Source: Puffinus mauretanicus (taxonomy: Eukaryota > Chordata > Aves > Procellariiformes > Procellariidae). From it: DNA of 64,000 nucleotides. Below the pieces are notes generated by a model. That model saw only the letters and a list, made by a program, of their open reading frames with translations, did not search any database and was not told the DNA's origin. Shown here in pieces: positions 6,666 to 20,090 of the stretch (positions within the stretch are counted from its first letter, which is position 1; each line of letters opens with the position of its first letter). The stretch is from assembly GCA_023333565.1 (NCBI GenBank), contig JAJKFH010003937.1, positions 1,192,001 through 1,256,000 on the forward strand, written 5' to 3'. Made by a program: the position numbers and the translations under genes.

Positions 6666-9600
6666 TTAAAGGACCTCTTAGAGCAAAAACGACCTGGCAG
6701 CCTTCGAGAAAAAAACGTAACTCGTGTTTTTTCCACACCCGGGAACTAACGCAGGGACGTTTTCTAGTTGCTCTTGCTGACGTGAAGGAGGATGGCTGGC
6801 ATCGGGCTCTAGAGTTTAATCACTGCAGGTGATGCTGGCATCCTTTCTTTGTGCCATCCTACATGGTAGTTTGCCTCGTGTCTTGACACTGGTCAAAACC
6901 CTGTGTTCAGGAGGTCCTGCTGAATGTGAGTATGGTGCTTGCAGACAAATCGAGACGCTGCTCTGCCCACAGCTATCCAGAAGGTATAAATACAATTCAG
7001 GGAAAACTTGCTTTTTCTCCTGAAAGGTTTTATTCTGCTATAGAAGCCCAAAGGCTACTTCCCACTACCATTACAGGCTGCTGCTTTTATGAGTTATATG
7101 CACTGCTGAGGCCAAGACGCCATAGAGTAGATTAAAGGGAAAAAAAGTGTTCTCTAAGTCCTGCTTCCAGCTCCCAGGGTATACGGAATGGGGTGAAAGG
7201 GCAGGCGCTGGCTTGGTTAAATCAGGGTTAGGTGCATAAATGCCTTTGAGAGTCTGGGAATGATTATTTAATGTTTCCTTTTAAAGAAAGGAAGAAGAGT
7301 GGGGGAGTGAGTCCCCGCTTTGCTACATCCAGGGCTCTGCATGTCTGTGGGCACGGGCTTTGTCACAAGGTTGGACAACCCCTGCACCACCCACACCTTG
7401 GTGAAAATATGCCCTGTGTTCAAACCTGTTCGGTCAGGGCAAGTATGGAGAAAACGTGTCACCCACCAAGAGAGGAAAAATGCCAAAGAAATGTTCATAA
7501 AGGAAGACAAAGTCACCAGCGCAGGTTTGCACCCAGGATTTGGAGCTCGAAATCTGTCTCTAAGGGCTGTTAGGGGTATTCCCAAAATGCTGGAGCTGCC
7601 TTTCGCCCTTCCTCAACACAGATCTGAAGGGCGTATCAGCACAGTCATGGTAGGGAAGGTCTGTGATGACGTTCGTGGCTGCTTTAGTCTGCATGAGCTA
7701 AATAGGGTCAAGCTTCATCAATATTTGGCTGATGATTCAATAAATGACATTCTTCTCCGCTCTTAAATGTCATGTCTCAGTCAAGCTCCTGCTCTAAGCT
7801 GCTAGGATTCCCAACTGAGCTTCTAACACAGTTTTCCCAAAATGGCAGTGTTCATTCCCAGGTTTCACACAGGACACATACATTCACTGTATAACGTATT
7901 TGCAGAGCTTATTGAATTACAGATACTTTAAAAATGTATTTTAAATAGAATGGGATTTAGAAATTATCTCAATTATACCTGTTTTCAATGTCTTTTATAT
8001 TTCACTTCACTGTGACTTCATAAAAAATCATGACAACTGATTTCATTTTCAAATGATTTACAGCAATACACCCTGCAGCGACTGCTGTGTTCCTGGGGTT
8101 ACAGTCTCTTACAAATTTTTGTCTGCTCTTTATTGCTTCTGTGCAATTATTTCTTCTGTACAAGAGGATAATAGAGTGAGATATAACCACATGAATGTTC
8201 CCGTGATTACTTGTGACGGCTAAAATACGCTAAGGGGGATTTCTCAGCATTAGGAAATTCTCTAGCAACTTGCAGCAGAAATGAAGACCAGAGAATTTAA
8301 ATCTCTTAGAACTGAGTGGCTGAAGCTATAAATACATATTCACCTAAAGATTCAGACAGCTGGGAAATACAGCTAAAATCACCCAGATCCCACATTTAGT
8401 GGCAGACTTGGGAATAAGCCTGGAGGCTTTTCTTGGGAATTTGGCATCAGAAGCAAGTAACTGATGGTGGCATAGGTAAGGGCTGTAGGACCAGCAGTAG
8501 AGACGGACTCTGGTCACACAATATCAGCTGACAACCGTACCGTCAACCCACAGTACATAAACATTACCAACATAACAGATCACTCTTTTCCCAGCCCTCT
8601 GGATACGATGCAACTCCATTATTGCAATATTCCTCAGATTTTACCTCATTATTTCCCAGAATTGGTTACCAACACAATTTTTTACTTTCTTCATGATTTA
8701 GACTTGCTGATGCACCTTTTTTTTCAGCAAATATTCAGACCTGTTCTTGTTTACTCACGGAGGTCATACCTTACTTGTTTGTCTTCTCCTTTATTCTCCT
8801 TATAAGACGTGGGCTAATGAAAAAAATATTCCATCCTAGAAAAATACATGCAAACCAGGGCTTTTTTGGAATAGCAACATGTGTGGTTTTTTTTTTCCCC
8901 AGCAATAGTGGACCAAAGTAACTGAGCATACATTTCTATTACGCACACAGGCTTTCAGTGAAATCACTCGTAGCATATAGTGCACAATCTTTCCCTTAAG
9001 CAGTTATTTGTATCAAATAGCTTCCTGATTCAATAGTTTACCATGACTTTGTAGTTTTATAGTTTTCTTAATTAGTTCCGTTGTTAAACTTAACAATGTA
9101 CTGTCAAGATCAGTTGGAAGATTTAAGACACACTTCAGACACACCTTGTCCTCTGGCTATACAAATATGTCTCCAGCATCAGCAGATGAAATGGCAGTGG
9201 TTTCAGCAAGTTTCCAGAGGGCTGAAAAAAGAGAATACCCAGAACAATGTCTGAAACATCAATTAAAGTCTCTTTTTGAGGGCAGCCCGTGAAAAATGAC
9301 TGTTTTTACAAACAACAGGCTTTTGAGATCCAGCAGTGGTGTACTTACCATGAGCTAAGAAGAGAAACTGCTACAAAACAGAAGAAACAGGAAAGAATTA
9401 TGACTCCTCTTTTCCATAGGAATGCTAGGACTTTGTTTCCGGACTGGACTGCCCATTCCCTTCTCCAATACGATGTTGGCCATGGGCATACGAAAACCAG
9501 ATTAAACAGGCTAGATGCCATCATGTATTAACCTCCTGTGCTTTTCCCCGCTAACAAAAATAGGTAACTGTTAGACCATCTTTATAGCTCCAAAACTGAT

Positions 9601-10599
9601 GTGCTGAGAGGTAAGCTTTGCCAGTCACTGTAGCTTATAGGTTTTATTGCTGGTGGCGAGATTTGTTTGTACGTCCTTCTTAATTTTATGTTTGCCAAAA
9701 GGAAAGTAATTAGAGCGATGAGTTCTGGCATCTCTGTTATTCAAAGGAATGGCAATTAATCCAGGTAGTCATAGGCTGATTATTATCCCTGTTATTAATT
9801 ATTACTCTGTATCTTTTCCAAATCTACTTGGACATTTGCAAGTGCTCTCTACTATTGTGTTAGTCAGCATTGGGACTGATGTTGTCGGGGACGGTGCAAG
9901 GTCCTTTCTGATCCTGGCGCCTGACAGTCTTTGAGTTATGGCCTCGTCTTGTCCGCTTTGAGGAGTATCAGACCGGCTGTGTTCCTTCCACATACTGACA
10001 ACGCACTCAGAGCCGTGCTCCGACACACGGATTATGATCAAATCTCATGCTTGTGTTGGCGATCTCAAGGGCCAGGAAGCTGTCCCCGATGTTCAGCTGT
10101 CTAGATGTCCCATGTGGACTTTTATTTCATTTTTCTCTGCAGCTGAAGGGTGGGTACCAAGCAGCACCCAATATGTGGGGGTATTCCAGAGGATCCCCCT
10201 TCTCAGGCCAGGGGTAGCTGGACTTCTTGGGAGCCAGCTGTGCCGGTACAGAGGTCACCAGCAACAGCAGTTCACTGTCACGGGTTACCATATTCACTGA
10301 TTAGCTGAGAGTATAACAATAAAATGATAAAATCCGTGAGGCAGTTCTTATCAGATCAGGGTAGAGGGGTTTTGCCTTTGTCTGCAGCACAGGATCTGGC
10401 TCTCTGGCAGGGACTACATCACAGGCCAGCTTTGTCTCTGCATTGAGGACACGTCAGCATCTTCAGCTTGCTGCTTCTGAGCACTGTTTCAGTCTCCAGA
10501 GGACGAATGCACTCTGAGCTCTGGCACCACTTCTAGAGCCCCTGTTGAGGGACTCATGAGCTTGAGCTGGAGTTGCCTTGGGCGTTTTTCCCAGGGATG
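6666..10599. other. Intergenic stretch, no gene recognised
   Basis: AT-rich DNA with short chance frames only. No repeat family was identified by eye apart from short A and T runs (for example near 8886). Nothing supports an exon. Confidence 0.55.
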
Positions 10600-10740
10600 T
10601 GTTAGAGTCCCCATCACTGGAGGTTTTCAAGATGCGATTGGTCAGGGGGCTAGCTAATCTCACCTAGGCTCCCTTTCCCGTGAAAAGTTGGACCAGATGA
10701 TCTTTTGAGGTCCCATCCAACCTGGGCTGTTCTATGATCT
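10600..10740 (+). mobile_element. CR1 LINE 3' tail, old copy
   Basis: Plus-strand sequence resembles the CR1 end: a segment coding LEVFK-like residues near 10618, then GTTGGACCAGATGATCTTTTGAGGTCCC, then CCAACCTGGGCTGTTCTATGATCT. It is clearly more diverged than the copies at 3799 and 28539 and has no open frame. The left boundary is uncertain and may extend to about 10460. Confidence 0.8.
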
Positions 10741-10784
10741 CCACATGGCACACCATACTGTGGTGTAGGCATTGCCTTAAGTGC

Positions 10785-11561
10785 TTATGGTACCCAAGGT
10801 GAGGGGCCGGATGACTTAATGGACTCTCTTGACACTAGTCTCTGGGAAGCTTTGTGGTGGTACTTGAAGTAGTGACATCTACAGCTCTGCAAAGGCAGAG
10901 CTGATGTGTTATCAGAGCTCAGCCACCCCTGTGTGACACCAAACAGTGGAAGTGTGGTGCCACTGGTTGGAAATGTGTCACCCCTTAGTGGATATAGGTA
11001 CCTTCCTCCACCTTCAGTCCCATGATCTTCTGCAGTGGGGACAGAGGGACCTGAGACTTTGACTCTCAGCCCAACAGTAGCCTTATGTTGGCCTGACAAA
11101 GGGGTCTCTGGCTCTGTTCTCCCTGAGGTGTGCCCCAAGTGATGGGCATGAAGCTGTGGAGGTCCCTGCCTGAGGACCCAAGCCGACACATCTGTTCCGG
11201 GGCATGGAGTGGCTCCAAGGTAGGATTTCAGCAGCACCTTCAGGTCCAGGTGAAGAGACTGTCCCATTTCCAAAACTGTACAGACAAATGGTGGAAAATG
11301 AAAAGAAAACATGGCTTTTCTAGGTGACCACAGAAAAACAACTGGAGAGATAGGAATAGACTTCTGCAGCACAAAACCTGCTTGTGCGAACATCTGTGGG
11401 TGAGGAACCTCATACCAGTGGAGACCGGAGCCAGACAATAAATATAATATTAAATATTTGTGTCTGATAGCCTCCAGAGGAGATCTCTGTGTGAGTTCTG
11501 TTTCAAGGCCATTAAACAGCATGTCCCTTCTTTTCTCCCCAGTTGTCCCTATGAATTTCAA
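10785..11561 (-). other. Long uninterrupted frame, coding status unknown
   Basis: A 258-codon frame without stops (first ATG at residue 14) is the longest in the window outside GPR26. I recognise no domain, no signal peptide and no long hydrophobic helix. It is mildly rich in Ser, Pro, Leu and His. No clear splice acceptor or donor pair was identified and there is no CpG promoter beside it. It may be an old processed or repeat-derived frame, a fast-evolving gene, or chance. Confidence 0.25.
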
Positions 11562-14138
11562 ATGCTTCTGGGTAGGCTAATAGGTATATTATTTGTACTC
11601 TTCAGATGAAAGGTGTTATAAAGTGTACACAACCATTTAGTCTGATCAGATTGACCATGTAAGCTGTGCTTCTTTTGAAGCCTATTATGTTACCTAAACT
11701 TAGAGTGCACTGTAAATCACATAAAACAGAAATTACACGGTGATTATGCATCCTGTGAAAAATGTAGGTGAGAAATCACGCCTTTGATTATAAAAGATGA
11801 AATGTAAACTGTAGGCAGTCCGATGCAGCCAGGCTCATTTATATTGCCTCGCATCCTGGTATGTCGCTTATGAAGTGGCAACATATGGAGCTGAGTGCTG
11901 ACAGAGATGACAAACTGCATTTCCAGAAGCAGCACGGCTGCCTTTATGGGCATTAATCAACAAACTGAAAGGCCTAAAATGAAGGGGAAATAATAATAAT
12001 AATAAAAAAAAGATGACTTGGGAGATTAAAGGCAAGGAGTCTTCTCTGGATGTGACTCGAAGCCTGAGGAAATCCAGACCAACACTTCAGCATGGTAGTG
12101 AGGGGAAATTTTTGTGCTATAGGCATCTTGTTCATCTGTGCTGAGGTGTGCAAGGCTCAGGAGTCCTTAGATAGACCTGGGATAAGCAGTAAAAAAAAAA
12201 AAAAGATACATATGTAAAGCATAATTTGTTTTGGTCAAAACTACCTCTAAGCAGATGTCAAAACATTTAGCTGAGAGTCTGAACGTTCACATTTTCTGAA
12301 GAGTAGGCTGTAATAAGCAACTCGCTGAAATCAAACACAGTAACCTGGTGGCTTTAATGAGTCTTAAAATCAAAGGCACACAAGCTATCCGCAGGTGAAT
12401 TAATATTCAAAAAAAGTCCCAGAACGTGCTGGATGAGGCACCAGGCCTAACCAGAAGAATAATTGTGTTAGAAAGCAATATTGGGAAAAAACATCATTTA
12501 TGAGGAATGGAAAACCAAAAGCATAATAAGAAAAAGTTCTGTGTGCTAGATGTCATTAAGTAAGGGAATAAAATGAGAAGTGACAATAGTCAAATTTTCG
12601 GTAAGGATTTTAATACAAACAGCAAAAGCTTGTTTAGGCAGATAACTATCAAAAGGAAAGAAGATGGATTATCATGCAGAAAGGATATTTTAGAGATTGG
12701 AGATAATCCATATAAGGCCCAAACTTAATGGAAGTTCTTAATTTTTTTAGAGATGAAGACAACAAGCCCTGCAGAAAAAAATAAATTAAGAAAGTGAATG
12801 AGGGTATGAAAATGGAAACTACTGCATCAAACTGCTTCATAAGTGCAAATTGTATAGAACAATTTACATCAGAGAAAGCCAAAGAAACTGGCCACAAGAA
12901 ATGACATCTGACACCAATTATTTCTAAGAAATGTATGAAATTACAGGCTGACAACCGCAGATAAGAAAATAGCAAATAATATATAATGAGGAAAGGGGAA
13001 GAAGTAGTGAACTTAACTTTTCCATAATGCCACTGAGAAAAAAACGTCTGTTTTCATGTTAACATATGACATAATGGCATAATGCTTGAAACAAAGACGC
13101 AAACCACACTGCTAAGCACTGTAATTTGCTGTGTCGTTGGATGGGCTGTATGTTGCAGTAAATGAAGGTATGAAAATAACTTTGCAGATGGCACCGTTCC
13201 TGCAGATTTACACAGCAAAAGATCAGCATACAGTTTCTTTACACAGCTAAAAATTTCAAGTATTCACTAACAATTTTTACTGAAGTCCAGGTATGAAACG
13301 ATTGTGGAGTCCAACAGATCTCCCTTGTGCACAGCATATGTCCTCTCTTGGAAATAAGCATGAGTTACGATTCCAGCCAAGTGCACAAATATATGGAGAA
13401 GCTTTCATGGAGACGAAGAGATCCTTTGAGTGAGCTTGCTGGTAGTATGGCTGAACAAAATACAAATGCCACGAGTCTTAATAAAAATGATAAAACTAGC
13501 ACCAGTTCCTGCCAGTATAAACACACAACAATTTTAAGCTGATCTTTCTCACGCTCATCGTAACTGTAGGGGAAGGGGAAGATCAACAGAGTCATGGAGT
13601 GAGATATTACTCATTGTGGCCATTGTAAATGATTTCCCCAGAGGCTGTAATTTCTTTAGGAACTTGCTCATTCTAACTCATTTCACACACTAATCATGCC
13701 TATAATTTATTCTGCAGATATCTGTACTTCTGTGGTTTGCTCTTGGTCCTGACTAATAGTCCTCTGGGGTGGCATGTCTCACTGAGCATCCCGTTGCGGA
13801 CCCCTGAGCCTGACCAGGTCCTGCTGAACAAGAGCAGCTCAGTGCTTTGTAGGATTGTGCTTGGGGATATCAACTCTGTTTCTAAGAGGGCAATCCTCTG
13901 ACGGATGGGAGGCACTATAGTCTGGATTTTGGATTTAGCACCGAAGGATCAGTTATCCCAAACAAGTCTTTCCAAGGTGAATACTCAGGTACCTCTTACA
14001 TATTTTCCAGGAAGCCAGTGGAGACCAGATGACACACCAGGGAACCGGTTAAGCAGAAGAGAGATTTTTGGGGACCCATTCTCTTTTTTGAGAAGAGGCC
14101 AACGTTGATTTTTTTCAACGTAATTTCCTGAAACGAGG
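11562..14138. other. Intergenic stretch, no gene recognised
   Basis: AT-rich DNA with a short AAT microsatellite near 11990-12004 and an A-run at about 12191-12204. No exon or known repeat was identified. Confidence 0.55.
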
Positions 14139-14658
14139 TGTCGTGGTTTAACCTGGCAGGCAGCCAAATACCACGCAGCCGCTCACTCACTCCCCCTGCC
14201 CCCGCAGTGGGACGGGGAGAGAATCGGAAGGGTGAGAGTGAGAAAAACTCATGGGTTGAGATAAAGACAGTTTAATAGAACAAAAAAGGGGAAATAATAA
14301 TGATAATGATAGAATATACAAAATGAGTGATGCACAATGCAATTGCTCACCACCCGCACTGGCTGATAACTAAGTAGCGATTGCTACTTCCTGGAACACG
14401 CCTATCATTCATATACTAAGCATGACGTCACATGGTATGGAATACCCTGTTGGCCAGCTGGGCTGGCTGTCCTGGCTGTGCTTCTTCCCAGCGCTTGTTT
14501 TGTTTTGGTTTGGTTTTTTTTTCTTGAGCTGAATGTCCTTGACTAGCAGGGTACTTAGCAACAACTGAAAACATCAGTGTGTTATCAACGTTCTTATACT
14601 AAATCCAAAACACAGCACTAGGAAGAAATTTAACTCTATCCCAGCCGAAACCAGGACG
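14139..14658 (-). mobile_element. Solo LTR of an avian endogenous retrovirus (ERVL-type footprint)
   Basis: On the minus strand it begins CGTCCTGGTTTCGGCTGGGATAG and ends AACCACGACA. This is recognisably the abundant neoavian LTR whose intact form starts TGTCCTGGTTTC; the first base pair has changed. It is flanked by CGAGG at 14134-14138 and 14659-14663, a 5 bp target duplication. No internal retroviral sequence adjoins it, so it is a solo LTR formed by LTR-LTR recombination. In minus-strand order it carries a CRE (14423-14430), a TATA-like TAGTATATG (about 14410-14418) and an ATTAAA poly(A) signal (14270-14275). Confidence 0.9.
14423..14430. promoter_or_regulatory. Consensus CRE palindrome in the solo LTR
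   Basis: TGACGTCA is the perfect 8 bp CREB/ATF site. It lies just upstream of the LTR's TATA-like element in minus-strand sense, the usual arrangement for a CREB-driven promoter. Its CpG is intact in an otherwise CpG-poor, decayed sequence. Confidence 0.75.
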
Positions 14659-14663
14659 CGAGG

Positions 14664-17600
14664 GTTCAGAAGAGGCAGCCTTCTGTGCTTTTCTGCACGG
14701 TGCTGCAGCAATCACTGCTGCCCATTGGATTTCCTGGACATTAATGCATTTAAAATGGTGGAGTGATCTTTTCCTCAAATTCACAATGCGGCGTGACCCA
14801 ACGGTACGGCGGGGTGTCTGGTGTGCTCCGGGCATGCCTTACAGCACCTGAGCACTTACTGAGCTTTAGCAGAAAAATAGATGCTGAGAAGCCAGGGGCA
14901 GATGCAGCTTTCTGCATCGTCAGAGACCTTCCCAGTCACACAGGGAGATGCCCAGATACAGTATGAGCTCCAAGAGCAGAGGGTTTTCAGCTTGCAGTTT
15001 TAGATTTAGGTGCCAAATTCCACCTAAATCCTTCTTTAGGTAATTTAATCCTTTATTGAATCTAGTCCTCAGCCTGTCTGTGCCTTAGTTCACCTGTAAA
15101 GCATTTTTGTCCTGAGGCTGGAAGCCTTTTGGAAGCGAGTGCCTGTTGCCTTCGGTTTGCAGAGAAATTAGTACAGCAGGGCCTTGAGATGATTTCACGA
15201 CTTCTTGGTACAAGCTAATCAGGGAAGACCAGGTCAGAAACACTGATGCCTTTCATTTGTGCAATGTGAGTATAAAATGCTATCAAATCGGAACATAACA
15301 AAGTGTGGAGGATTACTTTACAACAAATGGCTTCCTAACAGTGTAAAAATGCCCTTCAGTGGCTCTGCTAATTGTTAGAATATTTTACAGCAGGGGAATT
15401 TTGCTTAAGAATCTCCCAGCCGTGTAAGAAAGACAGATAAAAAGGAAAACAGGTAAGACTGAGCGTTCAGGACAGACCTGCGACAGGAGACAGGCTTGTT
15501 TGAGAGAACTAAAATCACAGTTTGTTCAATGTAACCAGACAGTGAGGATGCAGGCTTTGGCTATTTATAACTCACAAATAAGGCAAGCAGACAGCTAATA
15601 TAGCCAGGGGCCAGAAGTAACAGAGCAATGCAGTTTTATTAGCAAGCCTAGGTGGACATGTCATTTGCGATATCCATGTGTGAATGTATTTTTATCATCT
15701 GTATGTTGAAAAATGTCACAGAAGCTTTAAATATGAAATTAAATAAAATTAAACCTTACTGAAGATAGCCGGATCCCTCAGGCATTTGGAGTCTGTCAGT
15801 GGCTTAAACGATAGTTACAGAGAGAAGTGGGCTAATCGCAGGGGACTTCAGTCTCTATGGAAAAATCCAACATAACCAGCTTTACAATAGTTAGAAAAAG
15901 AAATATCGTTTAGAAACAATAGAGAAGAGCTGCTTAATTATAAACTTCCACATGTACACTTGCTGACATATGAATTGAAAAGTAATTCAGCTCAATTAAA
16001 ATGTTACAATCCAAATAATTAGATTGGATCAGATATCTCAGTTCCGTTGACCAGCTGATCCATCAGCTCGGTAATTAGCCAGCATTAATCAGTTAAGCTC
16101 CAGCAGCGGTGTTGATTTAATACACCTGTATTTATCTCTTGCAGAGAGAGCTTTGTGTTGTAAAAATGAAATAAAATAATTCGCCCCGGTTGATGACATT
16201 TCAGGTATTTCAGTTTACTCTTTGCTGTGCTGGGTTTCTTGGCTGGAAATACTTGCTGTGATGTGCCATGCTCTGCCTTTCTGAGAGCCCCGGAGAGGCT
16301 GTGACAGTCCCTGGGTCGGCTGCTCGGCAGCTCCTGCCATCCCCGGAGGAAAGCCACCCATCGCAGGAGAGCTGCATGTCCCCTGAGGGCCCGACAGCAT
16401 TAACACCCTCATCTTGCACCTTCAGAGTGGAAAGTTTCCATCCCTTTTTTTAATTTGGCATGTTTGTCTTCAGTTAATAGCTTTCTTTTCTATATCTTTG
16501 ATTTTTTTTTTCGACAAAAAACAGTTTCTGAAGGAAGCCCATGTTTTTTGTAGTATTTTTAATATTCTTCATTAAAAAGAAAAAAAATCAGTGAAAAGGT
16601 TTAACCACTACCAGTGGCAGCTGTTTTTTAAAACAGAAAAAAAAAATCAGTTTCTTCCCTTGAATGCTTACAGTCTCAAATTTTCAAGAAATGTAAAATA
16701 AGGGAAAAAAGATAAATATGTAGTAACTTTGTGATTTCTTTGAAGGTGCAGCAATAGCCGTAATCATGAGTCAGGTAACTCTGCCTGTGAATGATTTCCT
16801 CGTGCGTGGGAACCTGCGGCCCATGGGACCAGCCGGGAAGGGACAAGGCAAGCATGCTTAAAGGTACTGATCCTTCCAGACATTTCTTATCACTTACTCG
16901 TCCCTGGGCTCAATAGTATATTCCTTATGATGATTCATAGTTGTGCAAAAGTTAGATATTCTGTCAGCGTTGGTTTAGGCTGCCTCTTTGGTATACTGCA
17001 TTCAAGTAGCCTGTTAGCTTCTATATACCATCTTCTTAAAGAATTTACTCTTCCATAGGGAAGACATCTGTTGATCATTCTCATAAATACACGACAAATT
17101 CTTTCCCCTCCCCCAAATTTTTCCTTAATTTTTTAGGTCTCAAATACCTTTGACTCAAATTTTCTTTATTTTCTTTGTAACTGTCAGTGAAAAGACATAG
17201 TTTCCTCAAGAACCACGTCAATATTAACTGATTTGTTATATTATTTTAAAATAAATGGAATGACCTCCATGTTCTGTGTGCAACTTTGTATTCAAGTTGC
17301 AAAGATGTCTTGAGGAGTTCATTAAAAGTGTATGACTACCAATTCATTACCATCTAATTTCTTCCCCAAAATATGTTGCTTAAATGTGCACCAACTCTGC
17401 ACGTTGTAGCGGCAGGACGAGCATGGGAAGGTGAGGTTATGCAGCACATCACCATACGGGGCTATTTTGCTGTGTGATTTCTGTATTTGAATGTACTGAA
17501 ATTGGGTGGATGTGGTAAAGGAGAATGATAAACCAACTCATCCTGGACTCCCTCACCCTACTTGTCAAGGGTCCTTAGAATAGGTCCCAAATTATTGTTG

Positions 17601-20090
17601 ATAATGTATGGAATTTGCACTTAAACACATTCAGAAAAGATAATAAACCACAATGCAGGGGGGATACTTGTGGCAGCCTGTTGCCTCCTTTGACCAAAAT
17701 ACAAGAGGATGAAGAAGCTGAGAAGGAGAGCAGAGAAACCTTGATTGCTCTGGTACGGAAAAGTCCCGCAGGTACAAGCAAGGTATTGCAGGATCACAGA
17801 TAACTTGTTCTGTAGCTTTTAATGTAAATTCACATTGCATATATTTTCAGAATAAAGTCAATGATTTTCTTCTTGTTATTGTACTTAGGTTTTTGTACTA
17901 ATGAGTCTGCTCACCACTGCCCATTGAAAGACCCCATTCCTGAATTCTCATATGTTAAGTATTAGGATTTATTATTTCGATGGCAGAAGTCACCTTTACA
18001 AGGAAATTACTACCTTTAAGAAAGAAACTTGAGTTTTAAAAAAGGCAAATAAAACTTCGGTTTTCTCAGTGTTTTCTTTTTCCCTTTCCTTTTTAAACTT
18101 TTCATCTATGTCCCCTTTTGATTTTTATCTTGCTGTTGGGAAAGACAGTAGCAGGGCTGAGCTCTGATAAAATCAAAAGTAAGTGTCTGAGCATTTGTAC
18201 TCATCTTACACTTCAAATACAAGGACAGCAAGAATCCAACCTTGTATTCCTACAGCAACATGAAACGAAACTCTTCTCATGTCATCAATATTAGGGAAAG
18301 CTGTGGTGATTATACATTTGAGAGAAAATTAATTTCAGCCATCAAAGCATAACCTGTCTGTGTGCCTTTCTTACAGAGAAACCTGGAAGAGTACAACGCC
18401 CAGTAAACAATATGGTAATTCTTATTTCCATTGCAGCTTTTGATCTGAGTTTTGTTGGGGAGCGTCACAGGGTTTTTTACATTTTTAATTGCTCCTAGGA
18501 GAAAAGTTTTCAAAATCTCAAAAAGTCCATTTGAATGACAAAATAGCTTTCAATTTAGCTGATGTAAATTAATAACTTAATGGGGTAGAGTTTTCTGTTT
18601 GATGATGAAAAAAGCAGTTTTACCTTCTAGAAACAAAGCATTTCAGCCTGCATGGGTTTTGCAAGACTTGCAAATACATAAGGTGTAAGTCTTAAAAATG
18701 TAGATAGCAATGCAGAGAGTGAGTGCAAAACAAGTTGGGTAAGAGTGCAACGAATATCACTCAAGAAGTGATACTCTGAAGGAGTAAAATGTTATTACCC
18801 ATTTTAACATTTCATTAACCATTTGCAAATACACATTTCCAGTTACCTTTCCTAAAACTGCAGCCTTCTGTTTCTCTAATCTGAGTTAAACTTGCTTATC
18901 ATTTGTCTTCTTAAAAACAGGACTAATACCAGGACACATTCTTAAAATCACAAAAATCTTTTGAATTGCTCCATTTTCAGTTTCTTTAGAATAACGATAT
19001 TCATTCAAATTCATTCAGTTTATTTCTTTTTTGGAACAACTGATGCAATTCTCCTGGAAAATATTTATTCCCTTGGCTAAGGACAGTGTCGATACCTTCT
19101 TTAATTTACGTTGCTATTTTGTCAATGGCAAACCATAATATTTCCAACATAAAAGGAGTGGTTGCTATACACCATGCTGCATAAACAGGCAAGAAAATAA
19201 ACCCATTCATTCAGAGGGAAAAGAAGAGGTGGGGCTGGAAGAAGGTTTCCAGCCCTCTGAGCCAAATATTCTTCTGCTTAGGCCAAAAAAGCAGCCCCCC
19301 CTCGCCCCAAACAGAAGCAGTCTCCTTGTGCATCGCCCACTGGTACTTGTCAAAATAAATTGTATATTATGTATTTAGGAGAAAAGAATAGCCAAGCAAT
19401 TACAAACAGCTCAGGCTAATTTTAAATCTGTTAAACAGAATTAATTAATCTACCTCAGAAAAATACAAGTCACCAGCTCACTAATTTTTTTTCAAAGCTT
19501 TTTATAACTTTGTAAGAGGAAAAATTCCAGAAGAGCAATCCATAGCTGCAGATGCAGCTGCCTAAAACATGAAGAAAATAATTTATTTCTATGTGTCTTT
19601 GACATTTTTCTTGGGTGAGAAAAAAAGATACTTAGGCTTCACAGCACAAATATCAAGACTGTAGGATCTACATATTTCTGTGATAGACTCATTGTGTATT
19701 TCACTCTGTGAGATGAAGCAGAAGAACCAGGACAGTCTTTTTGGCCCATTCTTTATGTATCCTTGGTAATTTTTATTAAGAGCAATGGTTTGTCTGCTTT
19801 CAAGTCTATAAATTCCCCTGTACGTACCATCAAGAGATTTTTGCTGCTTTGCACTGCTGATTCAAGAGATATGAGAAATCTACCTGCACAGCAGAATTCA
19901 GTGGTATGAGCAAGGAAGAAAGGGTAAAAAAAAAAGGCACACAATCCTCTTTTTTATGTTGGGCACTTTTTGGCTGGCTACAAACTTACTGGAATCAAAT
20001 ATCCATATTGTGTTGTACAGATAAACTGAAAAATTGAGTACTAGATTATTTGCAGCCTGGATCTACCTGGGGGTTTCTGTTGTAGAGAAC
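14664..20090. other. Intergenic stretch, no gene recognised
   Basis: AT-rich DNA with many short A and T runs. The part at 15960-16130 is dense in TAAT/ATTA homeodomain cores and may be a conserved enhancer. No exon was supported. Confidence 0.5.
15003..15030. repeat. 10 bp perfect inverted repeat
   Basis: GATTTAGGTG (15003-15012) and CACCTAAATC (15021-15030) pair perfectly around an 8-base loop. A third partial copy, CTTTAGGTAATTTA, follows within 15 bp. No RNA gene is recognised here. Confidence 0.65.

Noticed and set aside
6314..6736. 140-codon frame across the CpG island
   Set aside because: The Gly/Arg-rich composition follows from GC content. Several other frames are open in the same place, and there is no domain or splice support.
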